NCBI GenBank assembly: GCA_947650365.1
Contig: OX393550.1
Location: forward strand, 67,015,744 to 67,079,743
Length of the DNA stretch: 64,000 nt
From: Chamaelirium japonicum
Taxonomy: Eukaryota; Streptophyta; Magnoliopsida; Liliales; Melanthiaceae
Direction of reading: 5' to 3'
The notes below the pieces were generated by a model. The model was not told where the DNA came from, did no database searches, and saw nothing but the letters and a program-made list of their open reading frames with translations. The translations under genes and the position numbers were made by a program. Positions 11,901 to 23,900 of the stretch are shown here, one piece after another; position 1 is the stretch's first letter, and each line of letters opens with the position of its first letter.

Positions 11901-14900
11901 CAGAGCGAGAGCACGGAGGGGGGGCAGAGCGAGCGCGCGGGGGCGCGGGACCAGAGCGAGCGCGCAGGGGCAGAGCGAGGGCGCGGGACCAGAGCGAGCG
12001 CGCGGGGGCAGCGCGAGCGCACGGGGCCAGATCGCGAGCGCGCGAGCGGAGGCTGATCGCGCGCGAGGATCGCGAGCAGGGGCTGATCCCGCGCGTTCGC
12101 GAGCAGGGGCTGATCGCGCGCGAGGATCGTGAGCTGGAGCAGATCGCGACGATCGCAGATCGGCAGGCTGGATCACGCGATCTGATAGCGGGGAAGATCT
12201 GGATCTGATCCGGACGAGACAAGGGAGCCGTTGACGACACCGGCGATCAACCTTGCTCTGATACCATGTGACAAACCCTAGAGGAAGAGAGAGAGAAGAG
12301 AAAGAGAGAAGGAGAGCTAGGGTTTGGGGAGAGAATAGAATGAATCTCTCATTAGGCCAATTGCCAATATAAGGTGAATACATGTGAGTCATATATACCC
12401 TAAGTGTATGTATATACACTAATACATCTTAACACATACATACAAGCCATGTTATGGAAAAAGCATGGGAATGGGTCCATTTCCTTGGAATTCCAAGTCC
12501 AAAGAAAACAACACAGCCTAGGTGAATTTTTTCTCTTGTTGATGGGTTTCTGGATTGTGTTCTACTGCCAAATAGTTGTAATGTCATTGCTGATTTGATG
12601 GTGTAAGAACGTCAAATGTATCATGATTTGATATTCTTACACCAGATTTGGGAATAAATCACTGAATTTATTGGATTCATATTTTTGATAATTTGTGGGT
12701 TCATGAAAAGAAAATCCGAAATTTGGGGGTCTAACATCTACAACCTATCCAAAATTACCGAATTTTCAGATTTTTCTTTACATATACCCCCAAATTATAA
12801 AAAATATGAATTCAATAAATTCAACGATTTATCCCCAAATCTGGTGTAAGAATATCAAATCATGATACACTTGAGGTTCAAACACCATTTTATCAATTAA
12901 ACAACTAGAAACGATTTAAGCAAAAAAATTCTAATATTCATTGTTTTTATACTCTTCAATCCAATCAAACCTATGATTCAATACATTTTCGTTTATGTGA
13001 TCTCCCCAAAATATTGTTAGATGAGTAATCTAACACCCCAAAATTATATTTCAAAGAAAAATCACACTGGAGAAATCAAAAGTGCTATTCAAAGGGTTTA
13101 GGATTTAGAGTTCATGGTTTAAAATTAAGGAAAATTTTGGGAAATTTTGAAATATTCCTACCCCAGATTTTGTTTCAGTGGCTAAAAAATGGAAATATTT
13201 TCCAAAAGTTTGAGAAGTTTCGGGAAATTTTGAACCATGGGTGTATTGTCACCCACTACAAGAATCCTCTCGGATGAGCGATGTGTGGAAGAGTTGGAAA
13301 ATGTGAGGAAAACCCTATTGATCCTCGATCTCATGTGTTGAGATTTATTGAGGATTTAGATTTTCAAGTAGGTTTCCAAGAGTTTGATATTTCGAAGAAG
13401 AAAAGAGATTGTAGTGTGTGATCCTTCCGGGCTTTGTACTTGATCGACTAGGACTGGTGCTTTGCTCTTGATTCTTTTGGTTTTATGGAGTGGAAACTGG
13501 AACTGGATACTAGAAACTGGAGGTTTGATTCTTCATTTCTTTGAGCTTTCTATGTCATGCACAGAGCGAAGAGGCTGGATGTCCAAGTGTTGATTCTTGA
13601 GATGGCCAGCATGTATGGAGTAATGGAAAAGTCATTTTATGCTTTTCCTTACACTCTTATTTATAGAAGAGTAAGGTGGTTGAGGGAGTTATCGGAGTTT
13701 CATAACTCCCGGGAAGTTGCTTATAACTCCTAGGGAAGTTACTCTCTTGCATAACTTCCTGTAAGTTTCCTTGCAACTCCCAGGGAAGTTATTGTCTTCG
13801 GTACCTCCCTAGGTAGTTTTCCCTTGTTTGAAAATTGTTCATTTGTGGCTTGTGGTTCTTGTTGCACTTAAACTGGATCGAGTCCCAGCCCACTGATCGG
13901 GACCTGAAACCCGAAGCTTCACGATCCAATCGTCTTTGGTGATTTGTTTGATCGTCTAGACTAGAACGAGTGAAGACTCATTTGGAGGAGTTCACACTTA
14001 ACTTCTTCATCGGCTTTGTGTGGCAAGATTGGAACTCCCGTTGTCGCTTGCCAACTTACGATGAGTTCAGTTTCGGTAAGGCAAAGTGCACGGTGAGGGC
14101 CTTTTCTTTCTCATGTTCTCTTCTTCCCTTTCTTCCTTTCTTTTCTTTCTTTCTTTTCTTCTTTCTTTCCCCCTGGTTGGCTACATAGGACACCAAGGTC
14201 GGTCGTCCTTGGTACTGGGGAAGACCAGGCTAGGCACCAGGGCTGGCTGAACCTAGTACTTGGGTTTGGTTTGGACCTAGTAGCGAGTTGTCTCAGCCTT
14301 GATTCAAGGCAAATTTGTCCTTGGTACTTGGCCTCCTAAGTCTTCCAGATTTGGCCAAATTTTTTAGCTTCCTAGACATACCCAAATTTCTGGGTCTTCT
14401 GGATTTAATCAAATTCGCCTTCCACTCTTCCGGACTTTAGTCAAATTTAGTCTCCCAGACTTAAGTCAAATTTTCAAGTCTGCCAGACTGAGTCAAGTTC
14501 CTAAGTCTCCTAGACTTGGTCAAATTTTCGGGACTTCCAGAATCCAGATTTGGTCAAATTTTAAGCCTCCCAGATTTGGCCAAATTTTCGGGTCTTCCAG
14601 ACTTGGTCAAATGAGTAACTCTCTCGGACTTTGCCGAATTTTCGAATCTTCTTGTCTTAGTTAAATTTTTTAGTCTTCCAGACTTGGTCAAATTCCTAAG
14701 TCTCCCGGACTTGCAAATTTCTAGATCTTCCATACTTCAATTTCTAAGCCTTTGTAAAAAGTTTGGATACCTACAACTATATCATAGAATTTATCCGAGC
14801 TCTAAGGAGCTTCAAGAAATCTACGATGTACAAATCACCATGGTGATCATTTGGTATCATGGAAGTTGATTGCGTTATAAGATAACTAAAACAGTAAGCT

Positions 14901-17900
14901 ATTAGAAATTTTGTATTCCAAATGATATCGAGCAGATGGCAAAACTGCACTTTGAATGGGTCAGTTGTAATACTTTCCATGTGTGAAAAATTTCTTTCTC
15001 CCAAAAAATAAAAGAATGTAATTATCTGAGAAAATCAAACCTCACTGACTTTCTACTTAGCAGTTATCCAGTTCTGGTCAATCCAGGAAGTCGATGCCAC
15101 ATCTGAAGTGAAACTTGGTGTGCTTCCAAGTACAATGTCAATGGCCCTTGTATCTTCTAATTAGACTTGGAAAGAGATCTATCACATATTTTAACTGTTT
15201 AATTCTGAGGGATATCTTATTCCCTGTGATTTTGTTGGACATGCATACTCTCTTGTTTGTTAATCCATGATCTTTTTGCATGACTAGAACTATAATCATA
15301 ACCATGGATCAATAGGCTATCCTTACCTGATTTTCCTTTTAATAAATAATATACTACCAAAAACTAGGTCATGTGCTCTCTCAAGGCTTTTAAGATAATC
15401 ATTAATATGAAATTCATATGGGATTACTACTGAGAAGCACAATGTCATGTTACTCATGTACTGCCTTTCAATGTTCGTAGATGATTTATACTGAAATAAA
15501 ACAGTTCATCCACATGGTCAATTATTCTTTAATTTCCAATCTTCAGGGGGGATCCTATTCCAGTCTTTCTGATTGAGAAAGTTGAAGAGTACATTCCGCA
15601 TGATCTTAATTTGTTGCTGGACTTGTTTAAGGTGATTTTCTTAGTTCTATCTTTATCCTTTTTGTAGCTTCACAATTTTTTTTATCTTAATCAACTTGAA
15701 CATTTGATTTGATTATCAGGATAATGATGGCTTGTACAAAGTTAGTGGATCTCCAACTTGGATACATTCGGATATTATGGATGATAATATACATATGAAA
15801 CCATGTAAGCATGCTCTTTGCTTTGATGAGAGTGCTTTAGTTGCAAGTTTGACAGTTAATGGGAAAGTAAACCCGAGGAAATGGCATCCCACTCACCTTC
15901 TTGATTTCAGTGATCTGTCTATCGGTTAGTCACTTCTCATGTTGCTTGGCTTTGTTCCCTTTGTGCTAATAAAAATAAATAACTAAAGTTCTACACCTAG
16001 CTTTATCTAGTTCTCTGTTCTAAATCGCTTCAACATATGAGAATTAGTTTATCAACTTAATTTCAGATATATGCAATATCGTGCCTTATGATTCTTTTTT
16101 AATTTCTCTTACCTTGTCTATAGTCTATAGTTAGTTAAATCATACTGCAAGCATAAGATTGGAATTTCTGTATTCTGCATCATATCACCTAATGCAATGA
16201 ATCCAGAGGAGTGATAACTGAACTGAAAGAATAGTTCTCTTAACTCGATATCAATCCTCCTCCAGATTGTGTCAAGGATCTTGGCATATGCCAGTTGGCA
16301 GGTAATGGTATACCTAATGGAGGAGGTAAGGAAAAGAGATGTTGGTTTTCTTTGTGGTGGAGAGGAGAAAGAGACTTATAAAATGGTAATGACAATAATT
16401 TAGTTAAAGAAGAAACTTTTTATTAATTATAACATATAGATAAATAGAAGAATAGTGCAAGCACCATTTGAGCAACTACAATTAGACCCCTAAACCACAT
16501 GGTTCAGGTCTATTTATGCTCTAGAGTACCTAATTAGCCAAAGAGTCCATGTACTTGGAATTGGGTTTGAGGATCCTTCTTCGCCATCATATCTATGATA
16601 AATCTATTTCTAATTGAAACTTCCTAATCGTTCCATGCTACCTCTAGCCACTTAATATTAGACCTACCCATTACTCTTTCACATTTTGTCCAAACTTGTG
16701 AGCCTTTCTTGTCTGGAGCCTCCTCTAGTCTTTTTTGGACATTAAATCGTTGCAACTTTCATTACGTATCCTTATCCTTGACTTGTTTAACCTTTAGGTT
16801 TCTATGATTTCTTCATTTCTACCCTTATTGTTGTAGTTCAAACTTCAAACTTGTAGATGTAATCTACAAAAGATCTTAGTCATTTGCACTAGTAGCGTAT
16901 GGCTGATTAGTGGCAAAGATGCTCGAATCCACAGTCAAGAAAGGGAAAGACTGGGGAAATGGGGATAAAACTAAAAGAAATTGACTTTGGTACATTGGCA
17001 AACACTACACCATTTTACCATTTGATCTATGTATATTGACATACTTGGCCAATAGTAGTAGCTCTCTGCCACCATCACCAAGTCTTGTTGTGCCCTTAGT
17101 GATCTCTAAGTCCTCCATGCAACTCCTTGAAGATTTGTTGGACCTAGAAAGGTTCGAAAATGGATAACTGAAACAGCTTGATAGTGATAGGCATCATGCA
17201 ATGAAAAGGGTAATAGATCATGTCAAAGAATCTTGCAACTTCCTCATCACCTTTCCAAAGTAAGGCTCATATTGCTCACCAATATATGATATTTTTACCT
17301 CTTCAACACCCATAACTTCATTTTTCACCTAAAGCCCTCCTGTTCAAAGCATCAACCACCTAGTTTTGCTCTTTTGATTTACACTTCAACCTGAAAGAGA
17401 ATCACTATTGGGACTACTAAGCTTTCTTTGGGAGTGAAGGTGCTGAAGGCCTTCGTGATTTGAGTAATAGAAGCGATAATGCCTTCCATGGTAGACGGCA
17501 TGATAGGCAATGTAGAAACTTCACAGTGTAGAGAAAACATCGTCGTTTTGTCTTGTTGAGCTTTTTACTAAAGAAAGCTACCAGGATTTCCACTAAATAA
17601 TCCCCTCTAATACATACAAAAAATGTCGAGTGCTAATAATATGGATGAGTCCAAATCAAATGTCAGTTGATTGGCTCATGTATTATTTTAACATAAATGT
17701 TGTTGTTTTTAAGGTCTTTTGCAGAGCCAAGATCAAGCATTTGATGTATTTGTTCCATGCTGCAATACATTGATTTGAAGTGTTCTAAACAGGTTCCAAA
17801 TTGTCTAGTATGAACTTTCATGGCCATATCCCATTTGCTATGTGAAATCAGAGCCTATAGGTTCAACTGAAATTGATTGCCATTTACAAGCATTATTGTA

Positions 17901-20900
17901 TATTTGCTGTATTGTATACCCTTATTGTGTTATTAGTTCTTTACATAATTCTTTTCCATCTTGTTCAGGGGATCCTTTATACGACTTGATTCCAATATAC
18001 CTGGATGTTTTCAGAGGAGACGTGTGTCTTCTTAAGCAATTTTTAGAAAGCTACAGACTTCCTTTTACCAGAAGAACATCATGTCATGTCTTGCTATCTT
18101 CTAGACAAGTGGAGAATCAGAGGAATTTTAAAAGATTATCGTATCGTGCCATGTATGATAACATTTATCTCATATTTATCTTGCAGATAACTTCTTTGCT
18201 TTCACCTCAAGTTAGTTAGTTGTTTGTTTTTTTTGGAAGGTTTTAGTTAGTTCGTTTAGCCTTGTTATCTACATAATTTTACATCCCAATATCCCATTAG
18301 ATCAATCTGCACTGCTTATAGAACTATTAATACCCATTATTTCATAAACATTATTTGTGTGCCTTGAAGTGATTTTGAAATTTTTTGAAACTTGAAATAT
18401 TGCTAATATTTAAGGACAAAATAGCTATTTCGTAATGATAGGACAGCTTCAGTTCTGGTCCTTGTAGCTTCAGAAATTATGCTGAACCAGTTTTCGCTGT
18501 ACATAGTCCAAGTGTTTTGCGAAGGATTGGGTTATGAGGTTCAAGCTTGACCTTGTATTCACAACATTGAAATGGAAATTAAGTTCAATGGAAGGGAATT
18601 CTCAAATACAGCTGGGAGCAAGATGAAAGCCTCCGATAGCCAGTATGGTTTCCATAATTTGATTCAGATAGTGCACCGTAATTCTTTGATATATCCACAT
18701 CCAACGGACGGATCATCTAGAAAATTTTACCAGAACTTCTTTGCATCTAGACCTACCTACGCTCCAAGTTTCAACTCAATCTGAAAAACTGAACATAGTG
18801 AAAATATCAAAATATCTCACCGCTGTCATGAAAGTCTTCACCTTCCCAAACCCAAATTTTTAACCTAGAATGAGAACCCATGCTTTTGGTAGGACCCCCT
18901 TATCTGTCCTGCATCAGTTTGGTATGAGAGCTCAAGTCATAATGTCCTATTGTTATAATTGGTTCTTTGATGACCCTCAAGCTATGCTATCAAAGTCGGG
19001 ACTAGTCGGCGACTAGTCCCCAGGCGGCCTTTTGCCGACCGATTAATTCCGATTCTGTCATTGTTGGGCGGAATCCCAACTAGTCCCCGACTAGTCCCCG
19101 ACTAGACCCGACTAGTCCCCGACTAGCGACTACCAACTATTCCCTAGGCAGCATTCTGCAAGCAATTTTTTTTTTTGAAAGGAGTCTTTGCAAGCAATTT
19201 TGTTTGGATTTTTTTACATTGGCTCAAAGTATTGAGTCGCAAGACTCACAACTATAGCTCTTCCCTGTAATCATTTGTTGAGCACCTGAGAATCTCAGAT
19301 AAAAACATAGACAAATAATTAGTTTATTTGTTGATATCTATATAACCCTATAATCAAAATTGGGGTTGTTCACAAACTAAACATCATCAAACAAATATTG
19401 TGATGAATTCTTAGTTCTGAGTCTTCTGACATGGGCATGAAGCCAATACAACTGTGTTCTGTTAGACTGTTACTTATGTATTTATACCCATGTTGTGAAG
19501 TGTGAAGGTATATATTGTTATTAATTGACTAATATCATATATTTATTGACATTTATGCTAGTTCATATATCATATATGTTTAGGGAGGGGGGAGGGGTTA
19601 GAATAAGTTTTGGCCGACTAGTCCCGAATTAGTCCTGACTAGTCCCGACTACTCCTAGTCGGCCCTGGGCCGACTACCGACTTTGACTGCATAGCCCTCA
19701 AGCCACTAACACAGAAGTGTATGCTTGATTTATTGCATCAAGGATACCTCCTAGTTACATCATATTCCAGACCTCTGACTGAGAAGCAAAGGTCGTACAT
19801 GCAATTTCGAGAATGGTCTTTATCTTGAATATACCGATGCAACCATTCTGATAGTGGTTTCTCCAAGATCCTCCTGGATGGACTCGGCCAAAAAGATATA
19901 ATTATGTTATAAATGTAATTAATAATATTGATGGATCAGGCGCAAGCCAGGCTTCAACAACTACAGATGGATCAAAACCGAGCAAGACAACAAGTAGAAT
20001 GGCAATAGTCGATGGATATAATACAAGCCTTGATCAACAACATTGGAGCTTAGGACGTTTCTTCACATCCATCGATACCATCAATGGAAGAGGTTCCATA
20101 TTTTGTGGGAGAAAAAAGAGTGGGGAAGGGAGCGAAAGGGGGAGGTACACACAACCGTACGAAGCCGTATGTGAAAGAGAGGGGGCGTGGGAGGAAAAAG
20201 AGTGGGGAAGGGAGAGAAAGGGGGAGGGGGGCACGACTGTACGGAGCCGTACGTGAGAGAGAGAGAGAGAGAAGGGGGGGTTTAGATAGAAAGATACCCA
20301 AGTTGGGCTTATCAGAAAATCCCAAAAGGCTTTTATTTTGAAGCCCAAATAATTCTACATCACTTTATTTTTAAGTGACCATTCGGCCATTGGTTTGAGT
20401 TTAAATCCCGACCGTCGGCATCCTGCATAATATGTTAGCGCGAAGATTTATTAATAATAAACTGGAAACTTATCGCAAAGAGCATGAAATGATCTAAAAA
20501 GCTCCCTAATGGGGTCGTGGACAGCCCGCACTGTAAGGCAATAAAGCAAACTGATAATAATGCATAAAAGGCCAAAACATAACAAAAGTGGTCTGAGAAG
20601 CTGAAACACAACACTAAATATATGTTTCAGTAACAAGAAATAAAAGGCATGGGAAAAAGATCTACGGTCTCCGAAGAAATCACTCCGTCGAGTGCCAGTT
20701 AAACTACTCCAAGAGGTTTGCTCTGTGTGTTCTCAGCTGCCTCTCGTTCATCTAGGTGCAATGAGAAAGTGGTCTACCTACCCACCAAACTAAGAATCGT
20801 CGGAAAACACCGTGACAGTTGGCAAGCTCTCGAACGTCGACAATCTCCTGGATTTGTTCTGTATCATCTCTGCTAGCATATGAGAAAGGAAGTGTTGGCA

Positions 20901-23900
20901 TAATAGGTATATCTGACCGATCTCCATGGAAAGGAAACAACTCTGATATGTTAAAGATCGGTGAAGTCGGCTTGTTGTCTTGTAGGTCCAGGAGGTAAAC
21001 ATTGTGCCCCAACACACGAAGGATGCGGTAAGCTCCAAAGTTCCTCCGGCTCAACTTCCCATAAAACCTGTGGGAAACCTCTCTCTGCAAAAGTAGACAA
21101 GGACCCAATCCCTCGGATGAAACCTCTGGTTACGTCTGTGTAAATTTGCCCTCTCCTTGTACCTAGTGTTATTGTCCCTCGGTTTCTCAAGCGCCTCTCA
21201 CTGAATGGTCTTGATGTGCTCAAGGAATTCATCTGCATCGACGCTTGCTTGACCGTAGGCGTAAGGCATTCTATCTAGGAAATGAGGAATAGTATGTCCA
21301 TTGACAATCTCAAAAGGGGTTTTACCTATTGAACGGTTAATAGAACTATTATATGCAAATTCAGCTTGCGGTAAAATTGTATCACATTGTTTAGGTCTCT
21401 TCCTAGCTGGGCATCTAAGCATATCTCCCAGACTACGATTAACTATTGTTTGGCCATCAGTTTGAGGTAGGGATGGCAACGGTGCGGTTTCGGTGCGGTT
21501 TTGGGCAAAACCGAAACCGCACCGCAACACCGCACCGCCACACCAAAACCGCACCGCACCGCGACGGTGTACCATATGTAAAACCGAAACCGCACCATGC
21601 GGTGCGGTGCACCGCGGTTTAACATTATAAAGGTCTAAACGGTGCGGTTTTTTGCGGTTTTGAATAAAACCGAAACCGCACCGCAACACCGAAACCGCAA
21701 ACCGAAACCGCACCGCACCGCGACGGTTTTATATTTTGGCAAATCAAAACCGCACCATGCGATGCGGTTTTCCGCGGTTTGCGGTTTTAAACCGCACCGT
21801 TGCCATCCCTAGTTTGAGGGTGATACGTCCTACTGTATTGAAGTTTTGCTCCTAGCTTTGACCAAAAGTGTGCCAAAAGTGACTTCGATATCTAGTGTCC
21901 TTATTAGATGTGAAAGACCTAGGAACTCCATGTAGACGTATGACTTCCCTAAAGAACAACTCAGGTACATGTGTTGCAGCGGAAGTTTTCCTACATGGTC
22001 TGAAGTGTACGATTTTAGAGAAGTTGTCGGCAACCATAAAAATAAAATCTACTCGCCGAACAGTTCGAGGTAGGCCTATAACGAAATCCATGGTAATGCT
22101 TTCCCAAGGACGAGCAGGAATCGGTAAAGGAATGTAGATCCATGTGTTTTGCTTCTTTCTTTTAAACGTTTGACAGAGCCGATAACGTTGGATGAATTTC
22201 ATAACATCTTTCCTCGACTAAGGCCAAAAGTAGTGTTTTTCCACCGACTCAATTGTTTTAGTTTAGCCAAAATGCCCACCCAAATTACTTTCATGTAAGT
22301 TGTGGATTAACGTATCTCGGAATGACTCATCAGGGTTTCGTTCAGAGTGTTCTCACCATGAATATTCTGAATATGACTCTCTTGCAGGGAACACTTAAGA
22401 ATGCACAAATGAGTGCCATTGAGAAGAAACCCACCCTTGATCACATAGGATACCCTAGGATCAATACCCGTTTCTTGGCAAGACTCCCAGATGGATCCAA
22501 AGTACGGATCATTTGCGCACATTGCCTTAGACCATCGAAAGATAGGACATTTGGTTGAAGAGCAATTAATATTAAACCTTGTCGACTCATCTTGGTAGCA
22601 ACTCTGTTCAGAATTCCGCCGTGTACCTTAGATTGAATATGTACTCTTGCAAGAAGTTGGACCACTTGGCATGACGTTGACTCAGGCTACGCTAAGACTT
22701 CAAATAGTGAAGTGCTTCATGATCAGAGTAGAGTACAAATTCTTGTTGGATCAGGTAATGCCTCCAATGTTTGTGTGCTTGAACGACCGCGTAGAATTCG
22801 ATATCATATATTGAATAATTCAGACGCACGACATTCAACTTCTCATTGAAAAATGTAACGGGACGTCCTTCTTGACTAAGGACTGCTCCTATCCCGAGTG
22901 AGAGGCATCACAGTCAACCTCGCAGTCCTTGTCAAAATTTGGAAGTGCCAAAACTGAGGCCTTCATCATCTTGGTCTTGATGAGGTTAAAACTCCTTTAA
23001 ACTTGAGGTGTCCAATGGAAACAACCTTTCTTTATGTAGTTTGTGAGAGATGCGATGACAGCACTGAAGTTGATGATGAATCTGCAATAAAAGAACGGTA
23101 GACCATGAAATTGTCGCACGTCACTAACATGGTTGGAACTAGGGGTGCAACTTGGGTTGGGTTAAACCGAGAAATGACCCAACCCGACTGAAATGGGTCA
23201 GGTTGGTTCGGTTCTAAGTTTTGTGGACCTGATTAAATATGGGTAGGTTCTGGGTTGGAGCTCGAGTAAACCCGACCAAACCCAAGAACCGAATTCATGT
23301 GTATTAGTCCACATATATTTGTCACGGGTTTGGACTTGGGGGCTATATCACACTAGCACACAATAATTGTTTATTGTTTGCTAATGTTGAACTAACTACC
23401 AAGAGAACTCAATGCACACTAGTAATGGTTTATTGTTTGCTAATGTTGAACCAACTACCAAGAGAACTCAATTCATTGTTAGAGCCTAAAACCCAATGTG
23501 GACCTCTAGCTTGGTAGTAAATAGTCGATAGCCATTTTTTAGCCCAACTACCGGCCCAAACCAACCCGACTTTAGTGTGGGTCGGGTTGGTTCCGATCTA
23601 TTCCCAATTCGGGTTGGTTCGGGTTTAATATGGTAGAACTGATCAAGTTTGGTTCGGTTTCGGGTTGGCTCAAACCCAAACCAACCCGACCCGAGTTGCA
23701 CCCCTAGTTGGAACGGGTTATGACTTTATGGCTTCGACCTTCTCTGGATTGACCTGCATCCCTCCCGAGCACACTATGTAACCTACGAAAGTCAAGTTGT
23801 CTGTCAGAAAGGTACACTTCTTTAGATGAATGTACAACTTATTTTTTCTCAACGTCTTCAGAATTTCCCTCAACTGCTTTACATGTCCCTCGGGGATCGT

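Larger units (their letters stand above)
6947..12434 (-). mobile_element. Ty1/Copia LTR retrotransposon, young insertion
   Basis: A 5,488-bp element bounded by 168-bp direct repeats (6947-7114 and 12267-12434) that start TGTG and end AACA. They differ at one position that I can see. The 5-bp target duplication CATAC flanks it (6942-6946 and 12435-12439). A primer site complementary to initiator tRNA-Met (minus-strand TGGTATCAGAGC) abuts the right LTR, and a purine tract (minus-strand GAGGGGGG) abuts the left LTR. Order on the minus strand is LTR, leader, gag, pol, LTR. The LTR similarity means a recent insertion. Coding capacity is largely open with roughly one or two breaks, so it is treated as a recent fossil. 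It sits in JMJ21 intron 6, antisense to the gene. Confidence 0.95.

Noticed and set aside
11766-12419. Arg/Ser/Ala-rich frames near the Copia leader
   Set aside because: Caused by gcgcgagcg repeats; no motif and it crosses the LTR.
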